DNA of 7,540 bases from Candidatus Sulfotelmatobacter sp. (GCA_030151135.1 JASLEQ010000042.1:1-7540); one strand, 5' to 3'. Shown: positions 1 through 6,234, counted from the stretch's first letter. The notes: generated by a model not told the origin, from the letters alone. Numbers and translations are program-made.

Positions 1-164
1 GTGATCTCGCGAATGTTGTTCTGATCAACGTCATTCATGAACTGGGTGACGTTGACCTCTTTATCCTTCTGGCCGTCGCGGGCTCCCTTGACCACCTCCC
101 ACAGGAGCAGGGCCGAAACCCCGATCAAAAGCCAGAACAGCACAGTCTTAACCGTTGAATTCAC
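1..164 (-). CDS. ftsH: ATP-dependent zinc metalloprotease FtsH, N-terminal fragment
   Basis: FtsH is the membrane-anchored AAA+ zinc protease that degrades misfolded membrane proteins and short-lived regulators. Only the first 54 codons are present; the gene runs off the left edge. The start is GTG at 164-162, preceded by AGGAG with an 8-nt spacer. The fragment begins MNSTVKTVLFWLLIG and continues through a hydrophobic segment at about residues 5-23, the first of the two FtsH transmembrane helices. It then enters the periplasmic region (VNVTQFMNDVDQNNIREI), matching the usual FtsH pattern of a short N-terminus, one helix and a 'F...v....I.ei' stretch. The AAA and HExxH parts lie outside the window, so the call rests on this N-terminus and on the position after tilS and hpt, a conserved neighbourhood in many bacteria. 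It may be read through from hpt or from its own promoter in the 147-bp gap. Confidence 0.85.
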   Translation of the reverse strand, partial: MNSTVKTVLFWLLIGVSALLLWEVVKGARDGQKDKEVNVTQFMNDVDQNNIREI

Positions 165-232
165 CGAGAAGACTCCTAAATCCGGCCACCGTATACACGA
201 ATCTACGGAGCCGCCTAAGGCATTAGATGCCC

Positions 233-265
233 AAGCGGGAAAATCGATTGGTTTTCCCAACGCTT
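233..265. repeat. Hyphenated inverted repeat upstream of ftsH
   Basis: GGGAAAA at 237-243 and TTTTCCC at 252-258 form perfect 7-bp arms around an 8-base spacer. The dyad extends outward as AAGC (233-236) and GCTT (262-265) after a 3-base bulge on one side. It lies 73-102 bp upstream of the ftsH start codon. It could be an operator for a dimeric regulator or an RNA hairpin in an hpt-ftsH transcript. No T-tract follows it on either strand. The symmetry is visible; the function is inferred. Confidence 0.4.
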
Positions 266-271
266 ATTCTA

Positions 272-290
272 CCTTTTCTTCACGAAAAGG
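272..290. repeat. Short inverted repeat just after hpt
   Basis: CCTTTTC (272-278) and GAAAAGG (284-290) are perfect 7-bp arms around a 5-base loop. On the minus strand the hairpin begins 21 nt after the HPRT-family stop codon. That position suits an mRNA 3' stem or attenuator between hpt and ftsH. It is AU-rich with no following U-tract, so termination would be weak at best. Confidence 0.35.
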
Positions 291-311
291 ACAGATTCGT
301 TTGGACTTAAT

Positions 312-866
312 TTAAGTTACTGGGGTGCTTGGGTTTGTGGCGGCCAGATAAGCCAGATTCCGGCCTGTTTGCTCCACTGCTCCCAGGCCGTACCCTACGA
401 GAAAAGCCTCATCGACCAGGAAGCCGAAATAATCCGGCTGCAACGGCACCCTGCGGGCGGCTTGACGGTCGAGGAGGGTTACCAGTTTGACCGACGCCTC
501 TCCCCGGGCTCGCAGGTCGCTCTTCAGAAACTCGCTGGTTACGCCCGAGTGCACCAGGCCCTCGACGAGCAGAATGTGCTGGCCTTTGATGTCAGGCTCG
601 TGGCTGAACATGATTTCCATGACGTTATTGATGGAGCCAGCCTGCGGGTGAGTATATTTCGGCTTAATGAACTGGCAGACTACCGGCACTTCGATGGCCC
701 TGACCAGGTCGGCCATGAACATGAAGGCATTTTCCAGGACCGCCAGCATCTGGACGGTTTGACCGCGGTAATCATCGGAGATTTGCCGGGCGAGTTCCTT
801 GATGCGTTTCTGGATCTGCTCCGAAGTGATCACCACTCGAACCGCCCCATCTCTCGAAGAGTTCAT
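312..866 (-). CDS. hpt: HPRT-family protein with degenerate active site
   Basis: This 184-residue protein has the length and order of hypoxanthine phosphoribosyltransferase, the purine salvage enzyme that joins hypoxanthine or guanine to PRPP. The fold signature is clear: LAVLENAFMFMADLVRAI (41-58), HILLVEGLVHSGVT (97-110), PDYFGF (144-149) and FLVGYGLG (155-162). The catalytic positions are not conserved. The PRPP loop normally reads E-D-I-[IV]-D-T-G; here it is E102-G-L-V-H106-S-G, so the second acidic residue and the catalytic-base Asp are lost. The Lys-Gly of the pyrophosphate loop is E45-N46. The purine-contacting Lys (human K165) is Q143. The metal-binding Asp of GYxLD is G162, and one extra residue precedes R169. 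The ATG has an upstream GGAG with an 11-nt spacer. The gene follows tilS by 42 bp and precedes ftsH, as the active enzyme does elsewhere. I infer a non-catalytic or strongly altered homologue; the symbol reflects family and position only. Confidence 0.85.
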   Translation of the reverse strand: MNSSRDGAVRVVITSEQIQKRIKELARQISDDYRGQTVQMLAVLENAFMFMADLVRAIEVPVVCQFIKPKYTHPQAGSINNVMEIMFSHEPDIKGQHILLVEGLVHSGVTSEFLKSDLRARGEASVKLVTLLDRQAARRVPLQPDYFGFLVDEAFLVGYGLGAVEQTGRNLAYLAATNPSTPVT

Positions 867-908
867 GAACTTTCTTTCTCCCCGGCACGATCTTTAAAGA
901 CTCAAACT

Positions 909-2561
909 TTATGAATTCGACAGCGTCTCCAATACAGCTACCGCAGTCTTGCCGGGCTGGGATTTATATTTCGCCGGTACGGGGAACCCGCGCATCCAGA
1001 TAATCTCGTCATCATGCACGATGACCGGCCATCGGCCGCGCTCCGGTTGCGCCACATGCCACTCTTGCAGCAATTCCTTAATCTTCTTGGGGGATTTCGT
1101 ATGTGCCGGCCAAAACCGGTCTCCTGCACGCCAGTTCCGCACCACGAGAGGTCCGGTGACAGAATCCGCATCGAGGAGTTCGTCGGGATTATACCTCGCC
1201 ACTTCGTCCCCGGAAATGCGCCGTGCTTCGATCGTGAATCGACACTCGTGGACCTCGACGCGGCCGGGAATCGTCAGCGGATACTGGTAATCGGAAACGC
1301 CAGCGCTGGTTCTGAGATCGGGCGTCGCAAACAATAATTCATCCGCATACCACAGAATCTTCCATCCAAGCGGCAGGGACAATTCTTTGCCGGTGCGTCC
1401 TTCCGCCGATGCGAAGCGCAAGACCTCCTCGACGTGCCTGAACTCGAGGGGGATCCTGGCCTCGTCTCCGATGGCCTTGACGATCCTGCGCTGCACCGCG
1501 ATTGGCTCGCCCAGGAACCACGCTCGATCCACAGAGGCATTCATCACGAGCCATGTTGCATTGCGAATCAGGGTGTCGAGATCGTGGGCACTGAGCGGCG
1601 ACGGGTGCTGAATTTTTGGCGGGCTTCCTGCATCAACAGCAGAGATTTTTCTATCGGAATTTGAAAATCCGCCAATCTGAACCAGACCTTCAAACTTTTC
1701 GGAGGGCGCCCATTCCGGTGTTGACCAATGCACTCCCGTTCCCATCCAGCCCGCGACTTCATTGTCCCAATAGTCCTCTTCGCCGCGGGCAATTTCTGCC
1801 AACTCCGAGAGATTTTCGGCAATCGAGGGATTGAATTCTTTTTGCAATAACGGCACGAGAAGCTTGCGGACGCGATTGCGGGTGAATGATTCATCCGAAT
1901 TTGTCGCATCCTCACACCAGGCCTGGCCGATCTCGTGGAGATATTGTTCAAGTTCAAGTCGGCGGACGGAAAGCAAGGGGCGGACGATCTCTCCGCAAAC
2001 GTCTTCGTCATCGCCTTCAACGGGAATTCGCGGATGGATTCCTCCCAGCCCGCGCAGACCGCTCCCCCGAATCAGCCGCATGAGAACGGTCTCCGCCTGA
2101 TCGTCGAGTGTATGACCGGTCAGAATCTTATTGAGGCGGGAACGCGTAGTCTGGCCGGAATTGCCAGGAGTCGCTACTTCGAAATCGCGGTCGGTAGGGC
2201 GGGAGCGTACCAAGTAGCGAAAAAATCCGTAGCGCAATTCCCGCGCTGCCGTTTCCAGACTCACACCCTGCTCTCGCGCATGCCCGGCCACATCGTCACT
2301 ATCGCAAATGAACTCGATGCCGTGCTGTCCCGCGAGCTGCGCAACAAATTCCTGGTCGGCTTCCGATGCCTCTCCGCGCAGCTTGTGATTGAAATGAACC
2401 ACTGAAAGGACGGCGCCGAGTTCGCCGCGCAATTCGATCATCAGACGCAAGAGCGCGACAGAGTCGATTCCGCCTGAGACGGCGACTCCCACAGGCTCGC
2501 CGGCATCAAGAAGTTCTTCCCGCCGGATTTGCCGCAGCACGCGTTCCGCCAGTGGATGCAC
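909..2561 (-). CDS. tilS: tRNA(Ile)-lysidine synthetase TilS
   Basis: TilS attaches lysine to the wobble cytidine (C34) of the CAU-anticodon tRNA-Ile using ATP, changing its decoding from Met to Ile; it is essential in most bacteria. The PP-loop SGGIDS is at residues 29-34 and the second nucleotide-binding motif LTGHTLDDQAET at 147-158. A tRNA-binding stretch, WCEDATNSDESFTRNRVR, covers 215-232. The TilS C-terminal domain spans about 474-550 (VRNWRAGDRFWP, KKIKELLQEWHV). The reading frame stays open to 2717, but homology begins at HPLAERVLR, so I choose the GTG at 2561 (550 aa). No good Shine-Dalgarno sequence precedes it, and a TTG at 2576 is an alternative. At 550 aa it is longer than typical TilS (about 430-470). 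Extra sequence sits at residues 119-144, about 176-191 and about 275-325. It is the first gene of the tilS-hpt-ftsH series and is divergent from the inhibitor gene at 2629. Confidence 0.95.
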   Translation of the reverse strand: MHPLAERVLRQIRREELLDAGEPVGVAVSGGIDSVALLRLMIELRGELGAVLSVVHFNHKLRGEASEADQEFVAQLAGQHGIEFICDSDDVAGHAREQGVSLETAARELRYGFFRYLVRSRPTDRDFEVATPGNSGQTTRSRLNKILTGHTLDDQAETVLMRLIRGSGLRGLGGIHPRIPVEGDDEDVCGEIVRPLLSVRRLELEQYLHEIGQAWCEDATNSDESFTRNRVRKLLVPLLQKEFNPSIAENLSELAEIARGEEDYWDNEVAGWMGTGVHWSTPEWAPSEKFEGLVQIGGFSNSDRKISAVDAGSPPKIQHPSPLSAHDLDTLIRNATWLVMNASVDRAWFLGEPIAVQRRIVKAIGDEARIPLEFRHVEEVLRFASAEGRTGKELSLPLGWKILWYADELLFATPDLRTSAGVSDYQYPLTIPGRVEVHECRFTIEARRISGDEVARYNPDELLDADSVTGPLVVRNWRAGDRFWPAHTKSPKKIKELLQEWHVAQPERGRWPVIVHDDEIIWMRGFPVPAKYKSQPGKTAVAVLETLSNS

Positions 2562-2628
2562 GGCAACATGGTACAACCATGCGCGGATCTCCCGAATCGA
2601 ACACGGGCCAAGGAGCGACCTGGACTTT
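2562..2628. promoter_or_regulatory. Divergent intergenic gap between tilS and the inhibitor gene
   Basis: Only 67 bp separate the chosen tilS start from the inhibitor start. Promoters for two opposite genes must sit here or extend into each other's coding sequence. AGGAG at 2611-2615 is the best ribosome-binding site for the plus-strand gene. I see no convincing -35/-10 pair on either strand. Confidence 0.3.
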
Positions 2629-2943
2629 ATGCAGTACGACGAAAGCGCCAACGGCAGGGAAATCAGCGTGCGGCAGAGCGAGGAATTCGAGATTGTGCTA
2701 TCGGAAACGCGGAGCACGGGCTTCCACTGGACGATTTCTGAAGCCGGAGATCCGAATGTGCAGCTGGCGGGGAATGCCAGCGAGCCGAATGAAACTGGGA
2801 TCGGAGGCGCCGGCCGGCATCAATGGCGTTTCCGCGCGATTTCATCCGGTGAAACGGAGATCAAGCTGCAGTACCTGCGCTCCTGGGAAACATCCTCGAA
2901 ACCGGCGCGGACCTTCACGCTGAAAGTCCGCGTCGAATCATGA
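2629..2943 (+). CDS. Chagasin-family (I42) cysteine protease inhibitor
   Basis: This 104-residue protein matches the chagasin family, small immunoglobulin-like proteins that block papain-type (C1) cysteine peptidases by placing three loops in the active-site cleft. All three are recognisable. Loop L2, normally NPTTGYxW, is TRSTGFHW (27-34). Loop L4, GxGG, is GIGG (57-60), followed by the family's W-x-F-x-A stretch (WRFRAISSG, 66-74). Loop L6, YxRPWE, is YLRSWE (82-87), with Ser replacing Pro. The opening QYDESANGREISV is the usual first strand. The length is typical. No signal peptide is present, so it should be cytosolic, unlike secreted bacterial relatives. The ATG at 2629 fits the family start; AGGAG lies 14 nt upstream, a rather long spacer. 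It converges with a C1A peptidase gene 35 bp downstream, an obvious candidate target, although the two are not co-transcribed. Family assignment is strong; the pairing is inferred. Confidence 0.88.
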   Translation: MQYDESANGREISVRQSEEFEIVLSETRSTGFHWTISEAGDPNVQLAGNASEPNETGIGGAGRHQWRFRAISSGETEIKLQYLRSWETSSKPARTFTLKVRVES

Positions 2944-2978
2944 GTGTTTAAGACGAATCAGTCCAAGCAAGCTCTTTG

Positions 2979-3788
2979 TCAGTGCTTTTTCCTTTTCTTG
3001 GGGCTGGCCTTCGATTTCGTTGCGCTGCCACCATCGTCGATCAGTCGGATCGTCCAGAAATCGTCCGACAGATTGCTTTCCATCAGGTACTGATAGGGCA
3101 TGGTGAAGTAGCCTTTCATACCCCAATCGGGGCCCCACGAGTTGCGGATGATGAACCGCTGAGTGCTGTCGTCATAACCGACAGCCGCAACGGCGTGACC
3201 CCCTGCGACTGATTCCCCAGGCTGGGGCATGTTCAACTGACCCGTCTTGGCGACCTGCGCGCTCTCGAACGAATCGTAAACGGTAAACCCGAGAACAAAT
3301 GGATACCCCGATGCCAGGCATCCTTTGAACTGATTCAGCACGCGGCTCACACGATGGTAGGAGGTCACGCGGTTCTTGGCTGCATCCGTGAAGGCAGTTG
3401 CAGGCGGCTTGTCGGTGAACTTGGCAATGTCGTACGGCCAGTCTGTCTCGGGCGGAACGCCCAGCTTCGAGACGACCTTGATGCCATCGCGAATTTGCGC
3501 TCCGCTGTCGGAACTCACCGTGTGCTCAATGACCCGTTCGTTGTAGTAGATGAACAGGCGTGAGGGGACGAAATCGCTGAGTCCCTGCTTGAGCCGCTCG
3601 AATTCAATGGCTCCCGCGATGGAGTTTCCCGTGCAACTGCCGAGTTGACCCTGGTCGTAAACGGCAGGGCATTGCGGCCGAAGATCGACTGCCGTTGGTA
3701 AAGAAGTGACTACAGCGGCCGGCGCAGCATAGATCAAATCGCGTTGGTCCGGCAGGTCCGGTACCCATCCATAGTGTCCAATGCTCAT
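2979..3788 (-). CDS. Papain-family (C1A) cysteine peptidase, no signal peptide
   Basis: This 269-residue protein has the papain catalytic set: oxyanion-hole Gln46 and nucleophile Cys52 in YDQGQLGSCTGNS, His198 in GGHAVAAVGYD, and Asn216 in IRNSWGPDWGMKGYF. It opens with GWVPDLPDQRD, typical of bacterial C1A peptidases in which this short segment directly precedes the catalytic domain. No ERFNIN-type propeptide or signal peptide is visible, so it is probably cytosolic. The papain Cys22 position is Leu49, fitting a protein without that disulphide. The last ten or so residues are basic (KSKASPKKRKKH), possibly for binding nucleic acid or another partner. The ATG at 3788 is preferred over one 12 codons upstream (3824) because GAGGAG lies 6 nt before it and the homology starts there. 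Substrate is unknown. The neighbouring convergent gene encodes a chagasin-type inhibitor of this peptidase class. Confidence 0.93.
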   Translation of the reverse strand: MSIGHYGWVPDLPDQRDLIYAAPAAVVTSLPTAVDLRPQCPAVYDQGQLGSCTGNSIAGAIEFERLKQGLSDFVPSRLFIYYNERVIEHTVSSDSGAQIRDGIKVVSKLGVPPETDWPYDIAKFTDKPPATAFTDAAKNRVTSYHRVSRVLNQFKGCLASGYPFVLGFTVYDSFESAQVAKTGQLNMPQPGESVAGGHAVAAVGYDDSTQRFIIRNSWGPDWGMKGYFTMPYQYLMESNLSDDFWTIRLIDDGGSATKSKASPKKRKKH

Positions 3789-4049
3789 ATAGCGCTCCTC
3801 GCGCGCGGCGAATTGATGCCGCACGGCGTTTTGATTTTTTGGATTGACGGTCTGAACTGGGTCTCGGGGAAGGAGACCACCATACGCCAGCGGTTCCCTT
3901 TTACAAGGACAAAATGCGCCTTGTTCGGGATTCGTAACAAGAATTGCTCGTATTCAACTTAACGGTTGCCCTTGGCGTTGGGATTTCCACAAGCAATCTA
4001 TGTTCATTCGTCACAGACGGCGGGCAGGCGATGCGCTCAGAATCTCCGC
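3789..4049. other. Divergent intergenic region, peptidase/nuclease-like gene
   Basis: This 261-bp spacer separates two divergent genes and must hold both promoters if the ATG at 4050 is the true start of the plus-strand gene. It contains the peptidase Shine-Dalgarno sequence GAGGAG (3800-3795 on the minus strand), the candidate peptidase promoter and two overlapping-type dyads (3903-3924, and TTGTT/AACAA at 3921-3940). I see no convincing gene or RNA in it. Confidence 0.4.
3879..3906 (-). promoter_or_regulatory. Candidate promoter of the C1A peptidase
   Basis: On the minus strand TTGTAA (3906-3901) and TATGGT (3884-3879) are separated by 16 bp, each matching four of six sigma-70 consensus positions. 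They lie about 90-118 bp upstream of the peptidase ATG. A 6-bp inverted repeat (ACAAGG at 3903-3908, CCTTGT at 3919-3924) overlaps the -35 hexamer and could be an operator. Matches of this quality occur by chance, so this is only a suggestion. Confidence 0.2.
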
Positions 4050-5654
4050 ATGACTCCGGAGTCGCTGACGCGAACGGTTGAGGATTTCCTCAACGAAGCT
4101 TCCGGTGCCGTTGTGCTCGAGAACGGCGCGGTAATGTTCGATCTGGCGCAGTCGAAATATTCCATCTCAGGCGAGTACAACAAGTGCCTGTTGCATCTTT
4201 GGTCGGCCGAGCGGAATTCCGTGCGAAGGGTGTTGGACGCAGAGGTCAGGGGCGCGACCTTGAGGCTTGCCGTGCAGCGTTTAGGACAGGCGCATCCGAC
4301 AAAACTGGAGATTTGCAGAGAAAGGGACCGACGGTCGCCTTCGGCGAAACGAGCGGCACGGGCCGCGTATGAGCACAAATTGCGCCGCGCTATCGAAAGG
4401 CATTTTCCCGGATATTCGATCGCTCGCTTAACTTCGGGCGTTGACTTGGAGAAATCATTTGGGCCGGTCTACGCGCGCGGATTGATCCGGCAGGGCCAGT
4501 CGGCTTATGCAGTATTGGGCGTGAATGCGTCCGAGATGCAGAGCTCGATCGATGCGTGTTTGACCTTCGGCATTCTCTGGCTGGATGTCTGCCGTCAGAA
4601 TCCGAATTTCCTGCAGAAAGCCGCCGCATACGCGTCTGGGACGTGCCTGGTCCAAGGCCTAGTGTTGTTTGTGCCTAGAGGTTGTTCGGCTTTGGTCCGC
4701 GAGCGGATGGCGAATCTGAATCGGATGGCGGCGAAGTGGCGGTTGTTCGAGTTCGATGAGCGACATGATGCCGTGGTGGAAATCGACTGCACCGATCGTG
4801 GCAATGTAGCCACGCGCCTGGTGCACGCAACCAATGAGACCGCAGCTCTGGAGCGGTTCGCTGAATCGATTGCGCGAGTCCAGAGTATTCAGCCGAACTG
4901 CGAGATCGCTGTTCTGTCTCCGGCTGAGATTTCATTTCGGTGGCGCGGGCTGGAGTTTGCGCGGGCTCGCATGGGAGCCGACGCCGTCACGTTCCAGAGC
5001 CGGCAGGAAGTGGTGTTCGGAGTGGGAGCGGAAGAACGCGTGCTCGAAGACCGAAACTGGGCTTTTTTTGTGCAACTGGTGACGGCGTTACGAGACGCGC
5101 GAAATCCGTACGGCAGGCGCGCCGATCGGCTGTTTCGAATGCATCCAGAACGCTGGCTGGAGTCGCTGGTCCGGGGTGATGTGAGCCTGGTCGATGAGCG
5201 ACTGGAGGCGGAGTCGGTCTACTCGCAGGTTCCGGCATTTTCGGCGGCGGACCGGGCCATGATCGATGTACTTACGTTGACTCGCGATGCGCGACTTGCT
5301 GTCGTCGAGTTGAAGGCAGATGAGGACATTCATCTGCCGCTGCAGGGATTGGATTATTGGGCGCGCGTGCAATGGCATCACTCGCGCGGGGAGTTCTTGA
5401 AGTTTGGATATTTTGGGGGAAGGGAGTTGTCGGGGGACTCACCCCTGCTTTTTTTAGTCGCACCTGCGTTGCATGTACATCCTTCCACGGACGTCATTCT
5501 GCGTTACATCTCTACAGAGATTGAGTGGGCGTTTGTTGGTATCGACGAACGGTGGCGAGAGGGAGTTCGGGTTGTATTCCGGAAACGCGCCCCGCATAGA
5601 GATAGAGATGACGAGGCCCGGTATCATTCGGCTCTGGCGGATCGGACTTCGTAG
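4050..5654 (+). CDS. Uncharacterised protein with C-terminal PD-(D/E)XK nuclease-like domain
   Basis: I do not recognise this 534-residue protein as a named family. Starting at ATG 4050, the N-terminal part (about 10-105) has the distinctive stretch YSISGEYNKCLLHLWSAERN (37-56). A basic segment follows near 90-118 (CRERDRRSPSAKRAARAA), then a mixed alpha/beta middle with hydrophobic strands. The C-terminal third carries a nuclease-like pattern: Asp406 (AMIDVLTLT), a beta hairpin ending in E420-L-K422 (LAVVELKAD), then Gln432 and Tyr436 in PLQGLDYW, like the Q-x3-Y of RecB-type PD-(D/E)XK nucleases. An upstream acidic region (VDERLEAES) could supply the first metal ligand. No signal peptide or membrane helix is seen. 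The frame is open from a TTG at 3966, but the ATG begins the recognisable sequence; no strong Shine-Dalgarno sequence precedes it. It is monocistronic, with its own terminator 27 bp after the stop. A DNA-processing or defence role is inference. Confidence 0.8.
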   Translation: MTPESLTRTVEDFLNEASGAVVLENGAVMFDLAQSKYSISGEYNKCLLHLWSAERNSVRRVLDAEVRGATLRLAVQRLGQAHPTKLEICRERDRRSPSAKRAARAAYEHKLRRAIERHFPGYSIARLTSGVDLEKSFGPVYARGLIRQGQSAYAVLGVNASEMQSSIDACLTFGILWLDVCRQNPNFLQKAAAYASGTCLVQGLVLFVPRGCSALVRERMANLNRMAAKWRLFEFDERHDAVVEIDCTDRGNVATRLVHATNETAALERFAESIARVQSIQPNCEIAVLSPAEISFRWRGLEFARARMGADAVTFQSRQEVVFGVGAEERVLEDRNWAFFVQLVTALRDARNPYGRRADRLFRMHPERWLESLVRGDVSLVDERLEAESVYSQVPAFSAADRAMIDVLTLTRDARLAVVELKADEDIHLPLQGLDYWARVQWHHSRGEFLKFGYFGGRELSGDSPLLFLVAPALHVHPSTDVILRYISTEIEWAFVGIDERWREGVRVVFRKRAPHRDRDDEARYHSALADRTS

Positions 5655-5681
5655 TCTTGTCGGCGCTTATTGGACGTCAAA

Positions 5682-5737
5682 ATCCCCGCCCTGTCTGTGG
5701 ACAAAGCGCGGAGACAAGGGTGGGGATCTGTTTTTTT
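5682..5737 (+). terminator. Intrinsic terminator after the nuclease-like gene
   Basis: AATCCCCGCCC-type left arm (5682-5696) pairs with GAGACAAGGGTGGGGAT (5711-5727). There are eleven pairs (one G-U), a single bulged A at 5716, then four more pairs, closing a loop of about 14 bases. CTG and then seven T residues (5731-5737) follow, the classical rho-independent arrangement on the plus strand. It begins 28 nt after the stop codon and ends just short of the convergent dinB-like stop (5752). On the minus strand there is no comparable T-run, so it acts mainly for the plus-strand gene. Confidence 0.85.
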
Positions 5738-5751
5738 CCTTTCCAGCTTGA

Positions 5752-6234
5752 TTATTGCCAGGCGCCTAAGAGGCGGCGGACGTCGACCAGTTGTGCGATG
5801 TGGTACGCGTTGTGATCCGCGACCAGCAGGGCTTCGCGCAGAATTGTTTGACTGTCGCCCCAGGGAATTTTTGCGAATAGGTCTGTCTTCGGGCTTTTGA
5901 TCAACTCCTGCAGAGCTTTCAAATCGGATTCAAATTGGTTGACGCTTTTCGTCCACGCGTCGGGACTGGGTGGCTCGGGGCTTTTCGGCCAGTAACCCTC
6001 CGGCCACTTTGGGGATTTGTGCTTTTCGTTTCGGCTGAATTCGAGGATGTCGTGCTGGGAGATGCGGAGATGCTCGAGGAGCATCCACGGGGAATGCGGA
6101 AAGTTCTCGGGCTTGGCTCCGCGGAGTTTTGGCGAAAGCTCTTTAACGGCGTCTTCGAAAGTGGCGTGGGCCTGACCGCCTTTGAGAAGAGCGATGATGT
6201 GTTCGCGTAAAGCCTGGTGAGGATCTTGCGGCAT
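5752..6234 (-). CDS. DinB-superfamily (DinB_2-like) protein
   Basis: This 160-residue helical protein fits the DinB/YfiT superfamily of four-helix-bundle metal proteins. The family includes mycothiol- and bacillithiol-dependent transferases and many members of unknown activity. The metal-binding histidine triad is visible: His55 in WMLLEHLRISQHDILEF and His141 plus His145 in ADHNAYHIAQLV. Its length is normal for the family. The segment SPKWPEGYWPKSPEPPSPDAW (74-94) is typical of the Acidobacteriota/Bacteroidota subgroup, as far as I can recall. The ATG at 6234 has GGAGG with a 5-nt spacer, a strong ribosome-binding site. It lies 148 bp downstream of the ompA-like gene on the same strand and converges with the nuclease-like gene. 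The thiol cofactor and substrate cannot be told from sequence. The name refers to a DNA-damage-inducible Bacillus gene, not DNA polymerase IV. Confidence 0.88.
   Translation of the reverse strand: MPQDPHQALREHIIALLKGGQAHATFEDAVKELSPKLRGAKPENFPHSPWMLLEHLRISQHDILEFSRNEKHKSPKWPEGYWPKSPEPPSPDAWTKSVNQFESDLKALQELIKSPKTDLFAKIPWGDSQTILREALLVADHNAYHIAQLVDVRRLLGAWQ

Larger units (their letters stand above)
165..311 (-). promoter_or_regulatory. hpt-ftsH intergenic region with two inverted repeats
   Basis: This 147-bp gap separates the HPRT-family stop codon from the ftsH GTG start. It is less GC-rich than its surroundings. It holds two separate perfect 7-bp inverted repeats, listed individually. On the minus strand a TCTAAT hexamer (227-222) could be a -10 element, but I find no convincing -35 partner. 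A promoter for ftsH here is therefore possible and not shown. There is no run of T after either hairpin, so neither is a classical intrinsic terminator. Confidence 0.35.

Noticed and set aside
37..315. 92-codon plus-strand open frame across the ftsH start and spacer
   Set aside because: It overlaps the ftsH N-terminus on the opposite strand and shows no family features.
369..914. Long plus-strand open frame opposite the HPRT-family gene
   Set aside because: It is a mirror of the minus-strand gene with no recognisable domain or ribosome-binding site.
1921..1999. GGCGGACG-like strings inside tilS as further copies of the REP-like element
   Set aside because: They are coding sequence, lack the paired arm and loop, and match only a few bases.
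2582..2612. A tRNA T-arm-like string (GTTCGATTC, minus strand) next to the tilS start
   Set aside because: The flanking bases do not form a proper 5-bp T stem, there is no matching acceptor, D or anticodon arm, and the region adjoins the clearly coding inhibitor gene.
2562..2717. 52-codon N-terminal extension of the tilS frame
   Set aside because: TilS homology begins at HPLAERVLR; the extension is antisense to the well-supported inhibitor gene and has no family features.
3966..4049. 28-codon TTG-started extension of the nuclease-like gene
   Set aside because: No Shine-Dalgarno sequence, low-complexity content, and the recognisable protein begins after the ATG at 4050.
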